Assembly: GCA_016934645.1 (NCBI GenBank)
Contig: JAFGSL010000552.1
Span: 1-5,668, forward strand
Reading direction: 5' to 3'
DNA from: Anaerolineae bacterium
GTDB taxonomy: Bacteria > Chloroflexota > Anaerolineae > B4-G1 > SLSP01
Length of the DNA: 5,668 nucleotides
In this document: piece after piece, positions 1 through 5,137 of the stretch
Numbering within the stretch: position 1 is the stretch's first letter
Layout of the letters: every line of letters starts with the position of its first letter
The notes under the pieces: generated by a model
What the model was told of the DNA's origin: nothing
The model's input: only the letters and a program-made list of their open reading frames with translations
The model's database searches: none
Translations under genes and position numbers: made by a program

Positions 1-447
1 ATGATGCTTCCTATGTTTGCGCCGATGATCGAACACGGGCATAATGGCTTTGCCGTTATCCCGCTGTTCTTTGTGGGGAGCATGATCATTATGTTCGTCT
101 CGATTTTCCTGGGGACGATTTTGACGTTCCTGGGCGGGGTCCCGCTGCCGGTGGCGCTCTCGCACTTCGTGGCAAAGGATCAGGTCGGCGCGGCGTTCCG
201 TTTTCGTGAGTGGTGGAAACTGTTGTGGCGCAACAAGATAGGCTACTTCATCGCGTGGGTGCTCTGCGGTGGACTGTTGTTGGCTTGGTATTTGGCGTTT
301 ATGCTGCTCTATTCCACGATGATCTTGTGCATCCTGATTCCGGTGTTGAGTGCGCCGCTGTTGTTCTACCTGCTGTTGGTGTGGACGGCGGTGTTCGGGG
401 AGACGTATCGGGAGAGCGTAGATTTGGCGGACTTGCCAGTTTCTTAA
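1..447 (+). CDS. DUF4013-like integral membrane protein, C-terminal part (probably 5'-truncated)
   Basis: The 148 readable residues are very hydrophobic. Likely membrane segments lie near residues 19-45, 81-105 and 108-131. Between the first two is a conserved-looking amphipathic stretch, AAFRFREWWKLLWRN (64-78). The order (helix, a segment with Pro/Ala then AAFRF...W..L..N, then paired C-terminal helices ending in a short polar tail with Y-R) resembles the C-terminal half of DUF4013 proteins, which are membrane proteins of unknown function common in Chloroflexota and archaea. Those proteins are normally longer, so the ATG at base 1 is probably an internal methionine and the true start lies outside the window. 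No ribosome-binding site can be judged. The function is unknown; the DUF4013 call rests on remembered family pattern. The stop at 445-447 lies inside the vapBC promoter region. Confidence 0.6.
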   Translation: MMLPMFAPMIEHGHNGFAVIPLFFVGSMIIMFVSIFLGTILTFLGGVPLPVALSHFVAKDQVGAAFRFREWWKLLWRNKIGYFIAWVLCGGLLLAWYLAFMLLYSTMILCILIPVLSAPLLFYLLLVWTAVFGETYRESVDLADLPVS

Positions 448-460
448 AGCTATATATACT
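433..460 (+). promoter_or_regulatory. sigma70-like promoter of vapBC
   Basis: A TTGCCA box (433-438) is followed after 16 bases by TATACT (455-460). Each box differs from the consensus at one position. The -35 box lies inside the end of the upstream membrane-protein gene. Transcription would start near 467, leaving a short leader before the vapB ribosome-binding site. The -10 box is embedded in the left arm of the inverted repeat at 451-473. Confidence 0.55.
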
Positions 461-473
461 ATTAGTATATATA
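451..473 (+). promoter_or_regulatory. perfect 10-bp inverted repeat, probable VapB/VapBC operator
   Basis: The arms TATATATACT (451-460) and AGTATATATA (464-473) are exact reverse complements separated by ATT. The repeat covers the likely -10 box and the predicted start point. VapBC complexes generally repress their own promoter by binding short palindromes through the AbrB-type DNA-binding domain of VapB. Position and symmetry fit that role. An all-A/T stem without a U-tract is a poor terminator, so I prefer operator. Confidence 0.6.
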
Positions 474-493
474 CATATCAAACGGAGGTGCTT

Positions 494-727
494 ATGGAAA
501 CAGGAAAATTGTTTATGAACGGCGGCAGTCAAGCGGTGCGCTTGCCGAAAGCATTTCGTTTTGAAGGAACACAGGTCTTTGTGAAGAAAGTGGGGAACGG
601 CGTAGTATTGCTTCCCTACAATGCGCCATGGCAGACTCTGTTGGATAGCCTTGCTCTTTTTTCCGATGACTTTATGGAGACTCGCGACCAACCCGATCAG
701 CAGGTGCGTGAGGCGCTCTTCGAATGA
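494..727 (+). CDS. vapB: VapB-type antitoxin (AbrB/SpoVT fold)
   Basis: This 77-residue protein starts METGKLFMNGGSQAVRLPKA and continues with FRFEGTQVFVKKVGNGVVLLP, the classic VapB swapped-hairpin beta-barrel domain (residues 1-45): a short strand, then the N-G-x-SQAVRLP motif, then a G-N-G turn. The acidic tail (about 46-77, with DDFMETRDQPDQQVREALFE) is the usual toxin-binding region that would block the VapC active site. A GTG at 488 is in frame, but it overlaps the GGAGG box at 484-488. The ATG at 494, five bases after that box, is therefore the start. The TGA overlaps the vapC start as ATGA, so the two genes are translationally coupled. VapB would also bind the upstream palindrome as autorepressor. 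Identification is strong; the cognate DNA site is inferred. Confidence 0.93.
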   Translation: METGKLFMNGGSQAVRLPKAFRFEGTQVFVKKVGNGVVLLPYNAPWQTLLDSLALFSDDFMETRDQPDQQVREALFE

Positions 728-1128
728 AGTATCTGCTTGATACCAATATCTGCATTTACCTGATCAATCGCAAGCCACCGCAAGTCTTGCGTCATTTCCA
801 GAAGCACACACTAGGGGATATCGGCGTGTCTTCGATCACGGTAGCGGAATTGCAGTTTGGCATCCAGAAGAGCCGGTATCCTGAACAAAATCGCAATGCC
901 CTGGAACTATTTTTACTGCCGCTGCTCGTTGCCGATTTTGACACACAAGCAGCTGTTATCTATGGCAATTTACGTGCCATATTGGAAAAAGCAGGGACTC
1001 CTATTGGGGCGCTAGATACTTTGATTGCAGCCCATGCGCTCAGTTTGGATGCTATCCTGGTGACTAACAACATCCGTGAATTTTCCAGAGTGTCAGGTTT
1101 GTCACTTGAGGATTGGGCTGCTGAGTGA
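724..1128 (+). CDS. vapC: VapC-type PIN-domain ribonuclease toxin
   Basis: This is a single-domain PIN protein of 134 residues, normal for VapC. It opens with MKYLLDTNI (first catalytic Asp, D6). It carries the conserved acid in the helix after the first strands (VAELQFG, E42), the second conserved Asp in GALDTLIAAHA (D98), and the C-terminal VTNNIREFSRVSGL motif (N115/N116 and E119), typical of the VapC/FitB group. These acids bind Mg2+ or Mn2+ for RNA cleavage; known VapCs cut tRNA or rRNA, and the target here cannot be read from sequence. All expected active-site residues are present, so the toxin looks intact. It overlaps vapB by four bases and needs VapB for neutralisation. The PIN call is very secure; the RNA substrate is unknown. 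Confidence 0.95.
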   Translation: MKYLLDTNICIYLINRKPPQVLRHFQKHTLGDIGVSSITVAELQFGIQKSRYPEQNRNALELFLLPLLVADFDTQAAVIYGNLRAILEKAGTPIGALDTLIAAHALSLDAILVTNNIREFSRVSGLSLEDWAAE

Positions 1129-1169
1129 ACCCACGCATTAACACTTCCGCAGTCCAAAAGTGATGGGTT
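1128..1169 (+). other. imperfect hairpin between vapC and the next operon
   Basis: AACCCA (1128-1133) can pair with TGGGTT (1164-1169), and inside it CACTT (1142-1146) with AAGTG (1158-1162). An 8-base bulge lies on the left and one base on the right. There is no run of T after it, so it is not a standard intrinsic terminator. It lies just upstream of the next promoter's -10 box and could be an operator or a weak transcript end. The pairing is visible; the function is a guess. Confidence 0.25.
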
Positions 1170-1170
1170 G

Positions 1171-1179
1171 TGGTATGAT
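1171..1179 (+). promoter_or_regulatory. extended -10 promoter element of the TumE-like operon
   Basis: TGGTATGAT is a TG-n-TATGAT extended -10 element. It lies 24 bases before the chosen start codon of the antitoxin-like gene, with the ribosome-binding site between them. No good -35 box is seen 16-18 bases upstream, which is acceptable for extended -10 promoters. Confidence 0.45.
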
Positions 1180-1202
1180 ATAGGTAACAAGGAGTGTGTG
1201 TG

Positions 1203-1517
1203 ATGACAACGGTAGCTCTGACTTTGCCCAAAAAGACTTCCCAGTTACTTACGACACTAACCGGCGCGGCGCGGGCGGATGCGGCGCTGGCGTTGATAAT
1301 GCGTGATTACGCGCATTACAAGTTAGCCGAAATTGAGACCGCTTTGCAGGCGTTTGAGCAAAAATACGGTATGTCTTTTGCCGCCTACAGGCAACGTTGG
1401 GAGACGCAAGAAACTGACGCAGATTATACTTACGAAGCCGAACAGGATTACCTGGAATGGGAGGGCTTGATCACGCGCAAGATGCGCCTGGAAGAGAGCC
1501 TGGCATGGCTGCCTTGA
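1203..1517 (+). CDS. small antitoxin-like protein upstream of the TumE-like gene
   Basis: This 104-residue soluble protein begins MTTVALTLPKK. The hydrophobic strand at the start resembles the short N-terminal strand of dimeric antitoxins. The rest looks almost wholly helical: residues 24-56 (a long helix ending FEQKYGMSF), 57-70 (AAYRQRWETQE), then an acidic segment (71-85, DADYTYEAEQDYLEWE) and a basic-acidic helix to the end. A helix with KYGM-F--Y/F followed by an acidic E-x-D-x-x-EWE tail recurs, to my recollection, in uncharacterised small proteins encoded just before toxin-like genes in Chloroflexota, cyanobacteria and archaea. AAGGAG (1189-1194) is eight bases from the ATG at 1203, so the in-frame GTG codons at 1194 and 1200 are rejected as starts. 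It overlaps the next gene by 13 bases. The gene is real; the antitoxin role is inferred from position, size and acidity. Confidence 0.7.
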   Translation: MTTVALTLPKKTSQLLTTLTGAARADAALALIMRDYAHYKLAEIETALQAFEQKYGMSFAAYRQRWETQETDADYTYEAEQDYLEWEGLITRKMRLEESLAWLP

Positions 1518-1852
1518 GCGTGTCTCCGCTACAACGGCTCATTGAAGTGGAGCAAGCCTGCTACACTTCTCCGATTGTCAGTTATGTCGAAGAAGTACTG
1601 GTGGATAGCGACATTCTTAAAGTACGGGTATACCTTGTGCAAGACGAAATGTTCATTGACGTTTTTTACAACGTCGCGACAGACAAGACCTCTTTTGCTT
1701 TGATCAAAGCAGGGCAACGTGTTTACGGGGCCGACAATGCAAAAATGGGGTGGCACAAACATCCTTTCGATGCTGCACAGCGACACAGAGCTTGCCCGCC
1801 GGTAGCTTTTGCCGAATTTTTGGCTGATGTAGAGCGTTATTTTCCAACCTAA
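1505..1852 (+). CDS. TumE-like (DUF6516-type) toxin candidate
   Basis: This 115-residue protein appears to have an alpha/beta fold. A helix (8-20) is followed by strands at 24-33 (IVSYVEEVLV), 37-45 (ILKVRVYLV), 48-55 (MFIDVFYNV) and 62-68 (TSFALIK). Then come a YGADNAKMGWHKHPFD segment (74-89) and a C-terminal helix (99-112, VAFAEFLADVERYF). The strand-rich core with D/E-x-F-I-D-V-F-Y, followed by a late W-H-x-H-P-F/H motif and a short helix, matches my recollection of the TumE family of toxin-antitoxin proteins. W83, H84 and H86 are the most likely functional residues. The ATG at 1505 has an upstream GAGAG (1494-1498); an in-frame GTG at 1520, just after the preceding stop, is the alternative start but lacks a ribosome-binding site. 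It is coupled to the gene before it and, through TAATG, to the Nudix gene after it. Family call moderate; toxicity untested. Confidence 0.65.
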   Translation: MAALSVSPLQRLIEVEQACYTSPIVSYVEEVLVDSDILKVRVYLVQDEMFIDVFYNVATDKTSFALIKAGQRVYGADNAKMGWHKHPFDAAQRHRACPPVAFAEFLADVERYFPT

Positions 1853-2739
1853 TGACCCAAGGCGAACTACTTATTAATACTACCGCCTTCCTCCGCTGGA
1901 TCGATGCGCACAACGCCTTTGATCCACACACCTACCTCGACTTTGTCATCGAGGGCACGGTTGTGGGGGCGGTGCATCGTCAGCGGTTGCCACTGTTGCA
2001 GGAGCATCCCGGCATCTTTCAAGTTGACGATGCGCGCGTAACCCTCGATCCTCACCTGGACACGTCCGCCGTTCGAACGGAGGCCGTTGCCGGCGTGCTC
2101 GTTGAGTGGCGCGACGCGGGCCTCTTTCCCGGCTGGCGCGATGAATTGTATCGCGTTTCTACGGCGTTCGACACGCCGCCGTTGATGGCGCTGGAACGCG
2201 CTGCTGCCTCGACCTTCGGCATCCTGCGCTATGGCGCGCATCTCAACGGCGTCGTCCACAAGGACGGGCATCTGCACCTCTGGATCGCACGAAGGGCGTT
2301 GGATAAGCCGGAGCATCCGGGCAAGCTCGATCACATCGTCGCCGGAGGGATCCCCGCCGGGTTGAACGCGTGGGATGTGGTCATCAAGGAGTGCCAGGAA
2401 GAGGCGAACATCCCGCCGGAGCTGGCGCAGCGCGCCCGTCCGGTGAGTCTGATCAGCTATATGATCGACGCGAATCTCCGCCGCCACCGCGACCTGATCT
2501 TCATCTATGATCTGGAACTGCCAGAAACCTTCGTCCCGCAGAACACCGACGGGGAGGTAGCGGAGTTCTACCTGTGGCCCATCGAGCAGGTCATCGAGAC
2601 GGTGATCGCCACCGAGGACTTCAAGATGAACAACAACCTCGTCATCATCGACTTTTTGCTGCGCTACGGCTACATCGGCCCGGACGATCCGCACTACGTC
2701 GTCATCACACAGCGGCTGCGCAGTCCGGTGACGTGGTGA
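1852..2739 (+). CDS. DUF4743/Nudix hydrolase (thiamine-pyrophosphokinase-associated type)
   Basis: This 295-residue protein has the two-part layout of the plant NUDT20/24, yeast YJR142W and Tnr3 N-terminal family. A DUF4743-like region (about 1-115, with FLRWID and the WRDELYRV stretch) precedes a Nudix domain (about 116-260). The Nudix box at 165-187 reads GG-I-P-AG...KECQEEANI. The metal-binding glutamates E180, E183 and E184 are kept, while the canonical Arg is K179 and the box Gly is N186, as is usual for this subgroup. HLHLWIARRA (140-149) and the KPEHPGKLDHIVAGG lead-in are also typical. Yeast relatives hydrolyse damaged oxo/oxy-thiamine diphosphates; a similar housecleaning role here is inferred. 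The start overlaps the toxin-candidate stop as TAATG, with no evident Shine-Dalgarno, so translation probably depends on coupling. Its higher GC than the preceding genes is an eye estimate. Confidence 0.88.
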   Translation: MTQGELLINTTAFLRWIDAHNAFDPHTYLDFVIEGTVVGAVHRQRLPLLQEHPGIFQVDDARVTLDPHLDTSAVRTEAVAGVLVEWRDAGLFPGWRDELYRVSTAFDTPPLMALERAAASTFGILRYGAHLNGVVHKDGHLHLWIARRALDKPEHPGKLDHIVAGGIPAGLNAWDVVIKECQEEANIPPELAQRARPVSLISYMIDANLRRHRDLIFIYDLELPETFVPQNTDGEVAEFYLWPIEQVIETVIATEDFKMNNNLVIIDFLLRYGYIGPDDPHYVVITQRLRSPVTW

Positions 2740-2747
2740 TCACGCGC

Positions 2748-2776
2748 TTGACTATTCCTCACTCAGGCGGTATACC
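2748..2776 (+). promoter_or_regulatory. sigma70-like promoter of the unknown two-gene unit
   Basis: TTGACT (2748-2753), one mismatch from consensus, is followed after the ideal 17 bases by TATACC (2771-2776, four of six matches). The spacing gives a start point near 2783 and a leader of about 35 bases containing AGGA (2806-2809), eight bases before the ATG at 2818. This suggests the two genes downstream are transcribed independently of the Nudix gene. Confidence 0.55.
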
Positions 2777-2817
2777 TATAAAGTAGTTCTGGATCACGCT
2801 GTAATAGGAAACGGTTA

Positions 2818-3198
2818 ATGGTTGAGAATCCTCAAATCCTTGATGCAATCAAAACTGTGCGGAGCAAGATACGATGGAAGCCTGGCAGCGCCTTGCGTCA
2901 TTTGCAGAAACGTAAACTTCGGGGACATTTAGCAACCACAGCAACGTTGGTAGATTATGAGGCCGCTATTCTTGCTGTCTTGTATGATAAATCTGCTCGA
3001 GTGTATCATTATTGGTATAATCAGGTCGCTTATGTGACGGTTGTAGGTTCGGTCGACAACCATGAATGGCTCATTATGTTTGCTTACGATGGTCTGTTGG
3101 AAAGTGCATTTGTCATTGAACGGCCTGAGCAGTATTTGCGCAAACCTGGATTTGAGTATCTGGGATTGTTGGGCGAGGTAGATCATGAACTACGATGA
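2818..3198 (+). CDS. uncharacterised small protein, candidate toxin with possible BECR-type RNase fold
   Basis: I do not recognise this 126-residue protein by name. An N-terminal helical part (5-18) is followed by a basic segment, RHLQKRKLRGHL (27-38), with H28, K31, R32, R35 and H37. A helix follows (44-57, LVDYEAAILAVLYD), then a run of probable beta strands: 61-67 (RVYHYWY), 69-78 (QVAYVTVVGS), 83-89 (EWLIMFA) and 92-101 (LLESAFVIER), with a short tail. A basic H-x-x-K-R-x-x-x-G-H segment followed by four strands ending in a 'dG-x-x-x-s-a-F' hairpin is reminiscent of Barnase/EndoU/ColicinE5-D/RelE-like nucleases, where conserved His/Lys/Arg do acid-base RNA cleavage. That comparison is from pattern memory only. 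AGGA at 2806-2809 supports the start. It overlaps the next gene by 14 bases, as toxin-antitoxin pairs often do. The gene is well supported; the role is speculative. Confidence 0.65.
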   Translation: MVENPQILDAIKTVRSKIRWKPGSALRHLQKRKLRGHLATTATLVDYEAAILAVLYDKSARVYHYWYNQVAYVTVVGSVDNHEWLIMFAYDGLLESAFVIERPEQYLRKPGFEYLGLLGEVDHELR

Positions 3199-3583
3199 AT
3201 TGGTCACAGCCTACGAGACGGATGTGCGATTTCCTGAAGTGAGTGGCATGGAGCATTTGGACATGTTGATGACGCGCAGCGAGATTGCGAGTGTCGAACT
3301 GCATTTGTCGGCTGTATTACGCGAGCGTGTGCTTCAGGCGGATAGACAACTTGTGAGCCGCGCGCGCCTTTTTTATGATGCGATTCAAGCGATTGCAGAC
3401 TTAGCCAGTTGGCGACGGAGCGAGTTCACGCCGATCACACATTGGTGGTGGTATTTGGATGTGCTTGCCCAGTTGCCGGTATCGCTTGATACGGCAACAC
3501 TGCGGACGGGGTTTCAGTTAATCCACGATGGTGGTGATGAAGAATCCTATGCCGTAGATGACGGCAAGTCTCTGGATGTTTAA
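3185..3583 (+). CDS. uncharacterised small acidic protein, candidate antitoxin partner
   Basis: This 132-residue, mainly helical acidic protein has no family I can name. Probable helices: 3-12 (YDELVTAYET), 22-32, 37-70 (a long helix holding RERVLQADRQLVSRARLFYDAIQAI) and 86-98. The striking HWWWYLDVLAQLP segment (86-98) gives a tryptophan-rich amphipathic surface. The tail (115-132, DGGDEESYAVDDGKSLDV) is strongly acidic and probably disordered. No helix-turn-helix or metal-binding motif is evident, and there is no signal peptide or membrane segment. GAGG (3175-3178), six bases before the ATG, lies within the upstream gene, so the two proteins are co-translated. An acidic helical partner for a basic nuclease-like protein would be expected of an antitoxin or immunity protein, here encoded second. 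That is inference from charge and context; the coding call itself is firm. Confidence 0.6.
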   Translation: MNYDELVTAYETDVRFPEVSGMEHLDMLMTRSEIASVELHLSAVLRERVLQADRQLVSRARLFYDAIQAIADLASWRRSEFTPITHWWWYLDVLAQLPVSLDTATLRTGFQLIHDGGDEESYAVDDGKSLDV

Positions 3584-3598
3584 TAAACGATAGTTTAT
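3583..3598 (+). promoter_or_regulatory. 6-bp inverted repeat upstream of the sugar operon, possible operator
   Basis: ATAAAC (3583-3588) and GTTTAT (3593-3598) are exact reverse complements around GATA, 34 bases before the isomerase start codon. The stem is too AT-rich to be a good terminator and has no T-run. Position and symmetry fit a regulator site for the isomerase/kinase operon. No clear promoter was found around it, so the assignment is weak. Confidence 0.35.
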
Positions 3599-3631
3599 CC
3601 CAAAACCCTATTTGAAAGCGAGGTATACAGT

Positions 3632-5041
3632 ATGAAACAGCCCACGTTAGGCATTATTATCGGTAACCGGGGATTTTTCCCCACACAACTCTGCGAAGAG
3701 GGACGTGCGAAGATTCTGAAGGTCTTCGAAGAGGAAGGCATCACACCTATCGTCCTTTCGCCGGAGGATTCGCCTTATGGTTCGTTAGAGACCAACGACG
3801 CGGCGCGCAAGTGTGCCGATCTCTTCCGCGCGAACCGCGATGACATCATCGGTGTCGTCGTCACGCTGCCCAACTTCGGCGAGGAAGGCCCCATCGCCAA
3901 CGCGCTGCGCTGGGCCGAGTTGAACGTGCCGGTGCTCATCCAGGCCACGCCCGATGACGCGAACTTCATGACCATCGCTCACCGCCGCGACTCATTCTGC
4001 GGCAAGATGTCCACCTGCAACAACCTCAAGCAGATGGGGATCAAGTACTCGCTCACCACGTTGCACACGGTTGATCTCGAAAGCGATAGCTTCCGCAAAG
4101 ATTTGCGCAACTTCGTGGCGACTTGCCGTGTCGTCAGGGGTTTGAAACACGCGCGGGTTGGTATGGTCGGCGCGCGCCCGGCAGCCTTCAACACCGTCCG
4201 CTTCAGCGAGAAGCTCTTCGAGCGCGCCGGCATCAGCGTGGATACGATTGACCTTTCTGAGGTCTTCGGGCGTATTGAGCGTCTCAAGGACGACGATCCC
4301 GCCCTGGTCGCCAAGCTGGAAGCGACGAAGGCGTACCTCAAGATCAAGGGCGTTCCCAACGAGGCGCTGGTCAAGATGGCGAAGTTCGGCACGGTTGTGG
4401 ATCAATGGATGGCGGACGAGGGCCTCATCGCCAGTGCAGTGCAGTGTTGGACGGCGATGGAGGAGTATTACGGCGTCGTCCCCTGCACGATGATGAGCAT
4501 GATGAGCAATAACCTCATGCCCTCCGCGTGCGAGACGGACATCGCGGGCGTAATCGGCATGGCGGCGATGGCGTTTGCCTCCGGCAAGCCCAGCGCGCTG
4601 GCCGACTGGAACAACAACTACGGTGACGATCCCAACAAGGGCGTTCTATTCCACTGTTCGAACCTGCCCAAGGATTTCTTCGAGGAGACGCCCGATATGG
4701 ATTACCAGGAGATCATCGCCGGGACGGTGGGCAAGGACAACACCTACGGCACGGTCGTAGGCCGCGTCAAGGCTGCGCCCTTTACCTACACGCGCATCTC
4801 CACCAACGATTTTGAGGGCAAAATCCAGGTCTATCTGGGCGAAGGCAAACTCACCAAGGACCCGCTCAAGACCTTCGGCGGGTACGGCGTCTTCGAGATT
4901 CCCAACTTGCAAGACCTGCTTCACTATATTTGTGAGAATGGCTTCGAGCACCACGTCGCCGTCAACATCTCGCGGACAGCGGATGCGGTGAATGAGGCGT
5001 TGGGCAAGTACTTAGGGTGGGATGTTTACTATCATAAGTAA
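3632..5041 (+). CDS. L-fucose isomerase-family aldose-ketose isomerase (COG2407), probable pentose isomerase
   Basis: This complete 469-residue cytoplasmic enzyme is shorter than classical FucI. The N-terminal alpha/beta domain starts LGIIIGNRGFFP (6-17). A second alpha/beta domain begins near KHARVGMVGARP (172-183). The C-terminal catalytic part carries PSACETDIAG (297-306), LADWNNNYGDDPNKGVLFHCSN (323-344) and FEHHVAV (438-444). By analogy with FucI I take E301, D325 and H441 as the catalytic or metal (Mn2+-type) residues, with H341 nearby. Family members interconvert L-fucose/L-fuculose or D-arabinose/D-ribulose. The ribulokinase directly downstream suggests that here the substrate is a pentose, possibly L-arabinose, with no classical AraA in view. 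GAGG (3620-3623), eight bases ahead of the ATG, supports the start. Family call firm; substrate inferred. Confidence 0.88.
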   Translation: MKQPTLGIIIGNRGFFPTQLCEEGRAKILKVFEEEGITPIVLSPEDSPYGSLETNDAARKCADLFRANRDDIIGVVVTLPNFGEEGPIANALRWAELNVPVLIQATPDDANFMTIAHRRDSFCGKMSTCNNLKQMGIKYSLTTLHTVDLESDSFRKDLRNFVATCRVVRGLKHARVGMVGARPAAFNTVRFSEKLFERAGISVDTIDLSEVFGRIERLKDDDPALVAKLEATKAYLKIKGVPNEALVKMAKFGTVVDQWMADEGLIASAVQCWTAMEEYYGVVPCTMMSMMSNNLMPSACETDIAGVIGMAAMAFASGKPSALADWNNNYGDDPNKGVLFHCSNLPKDFFEETPDMDYQEIIAGTVGKDNTYGTVVGRVKAAPFTYTRISTNDFEGKIQVYLGEGKLTKDPLKTFGGYGVFEIPNLQDLLHYICENGFEHHVAVNISRTADAVNEALGKYLGWDVYYHK

Positions 5042-5044
5042 AGA

Positions 5045-5114
5045 GGGATGAGTAAAGAGAAATGAGTGAAAGACCAATTTTCACTCATTTCTCATTTCCC
5101 TTTACTCATTACCC
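5045..5114 (+). repeat. long imperfect hairpin built of ATGAG-type repeats between isomerase and araB
   Basis: Bases 5057-5071 pair perfectly (15 bp) with 5079-5093 around a 7-base loop. An outer stem (5048-5056 with 5101-5109, 9 bp) is separated from it by a 7-base bulge on the right, and GGG (5045-5047) can pair with CCC (5112-5114). The left arm can instead pair in another register: 5048-5066 with 5091-5109, 18 of 19 bases. Each arm is made of repeated ATGAG/CTCAT units. No T-run follows, so a strong intrinsic terminator is unlikely. A role in processing, message stability or attenuation of araB, or simply a short interspersed repeat, are all possible. Pairing was checked base by base. Confidence 0.75.
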
Positions 5115-5137
5115 GTTTCTTCACAAGGAGCACGTAC

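Noticed and set aside
210..518. A plus-strand frame crossing the end of the membrane-protein gene into vapB.
   Set aside because: It is out of frame with two well-supported genes, runs through the vapBC promoter and operator, and has no plausible product.
2069..2080. A perfect 12-bp palindrome CCGTTCGAACGG.
   Set aside because: It lies inside the Nudix coding sequence, reads as ordinary codons, and has no promoter nearby. It is probably chance.
1867..2694. A long (275-codon) open frame on the minus strand opposite the Nudix gene.
   Set aside because: It is antisense to a gene with clear family motifs. Its translation is low-complexity Arg/Val/Asp/Gln-rich and has no recognisable domain. Such frames are common opposite GC-rich coding sequence.
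3979..4405. Two overlapping 137-codon minus-strand frames opposite the isomerase.
   Set aside because: They lie in two different frames of the same stretch, neither has a ribosome-binding site or domain, and the plus-strand isomerase fully explains the coding signal.
4432..4512. Short direct repeats (GTGCA units and GATGAGCAT units) in the isomerase gene.
   Set aside because: They encode conserved-looking protein (SAVQCW and MMSMMSNN) and keep the frame, so they are explained by codon repetition.
5048..5114. Possible intrinsic terminator between the isomerase and araB.
   Set aside because: The stem is strong, but no T-run follows it and araB continues the same pathway with a good ribosome-binding site. 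A canonical terminator is therefore not supported, although partial attenuation cannot be excluded.
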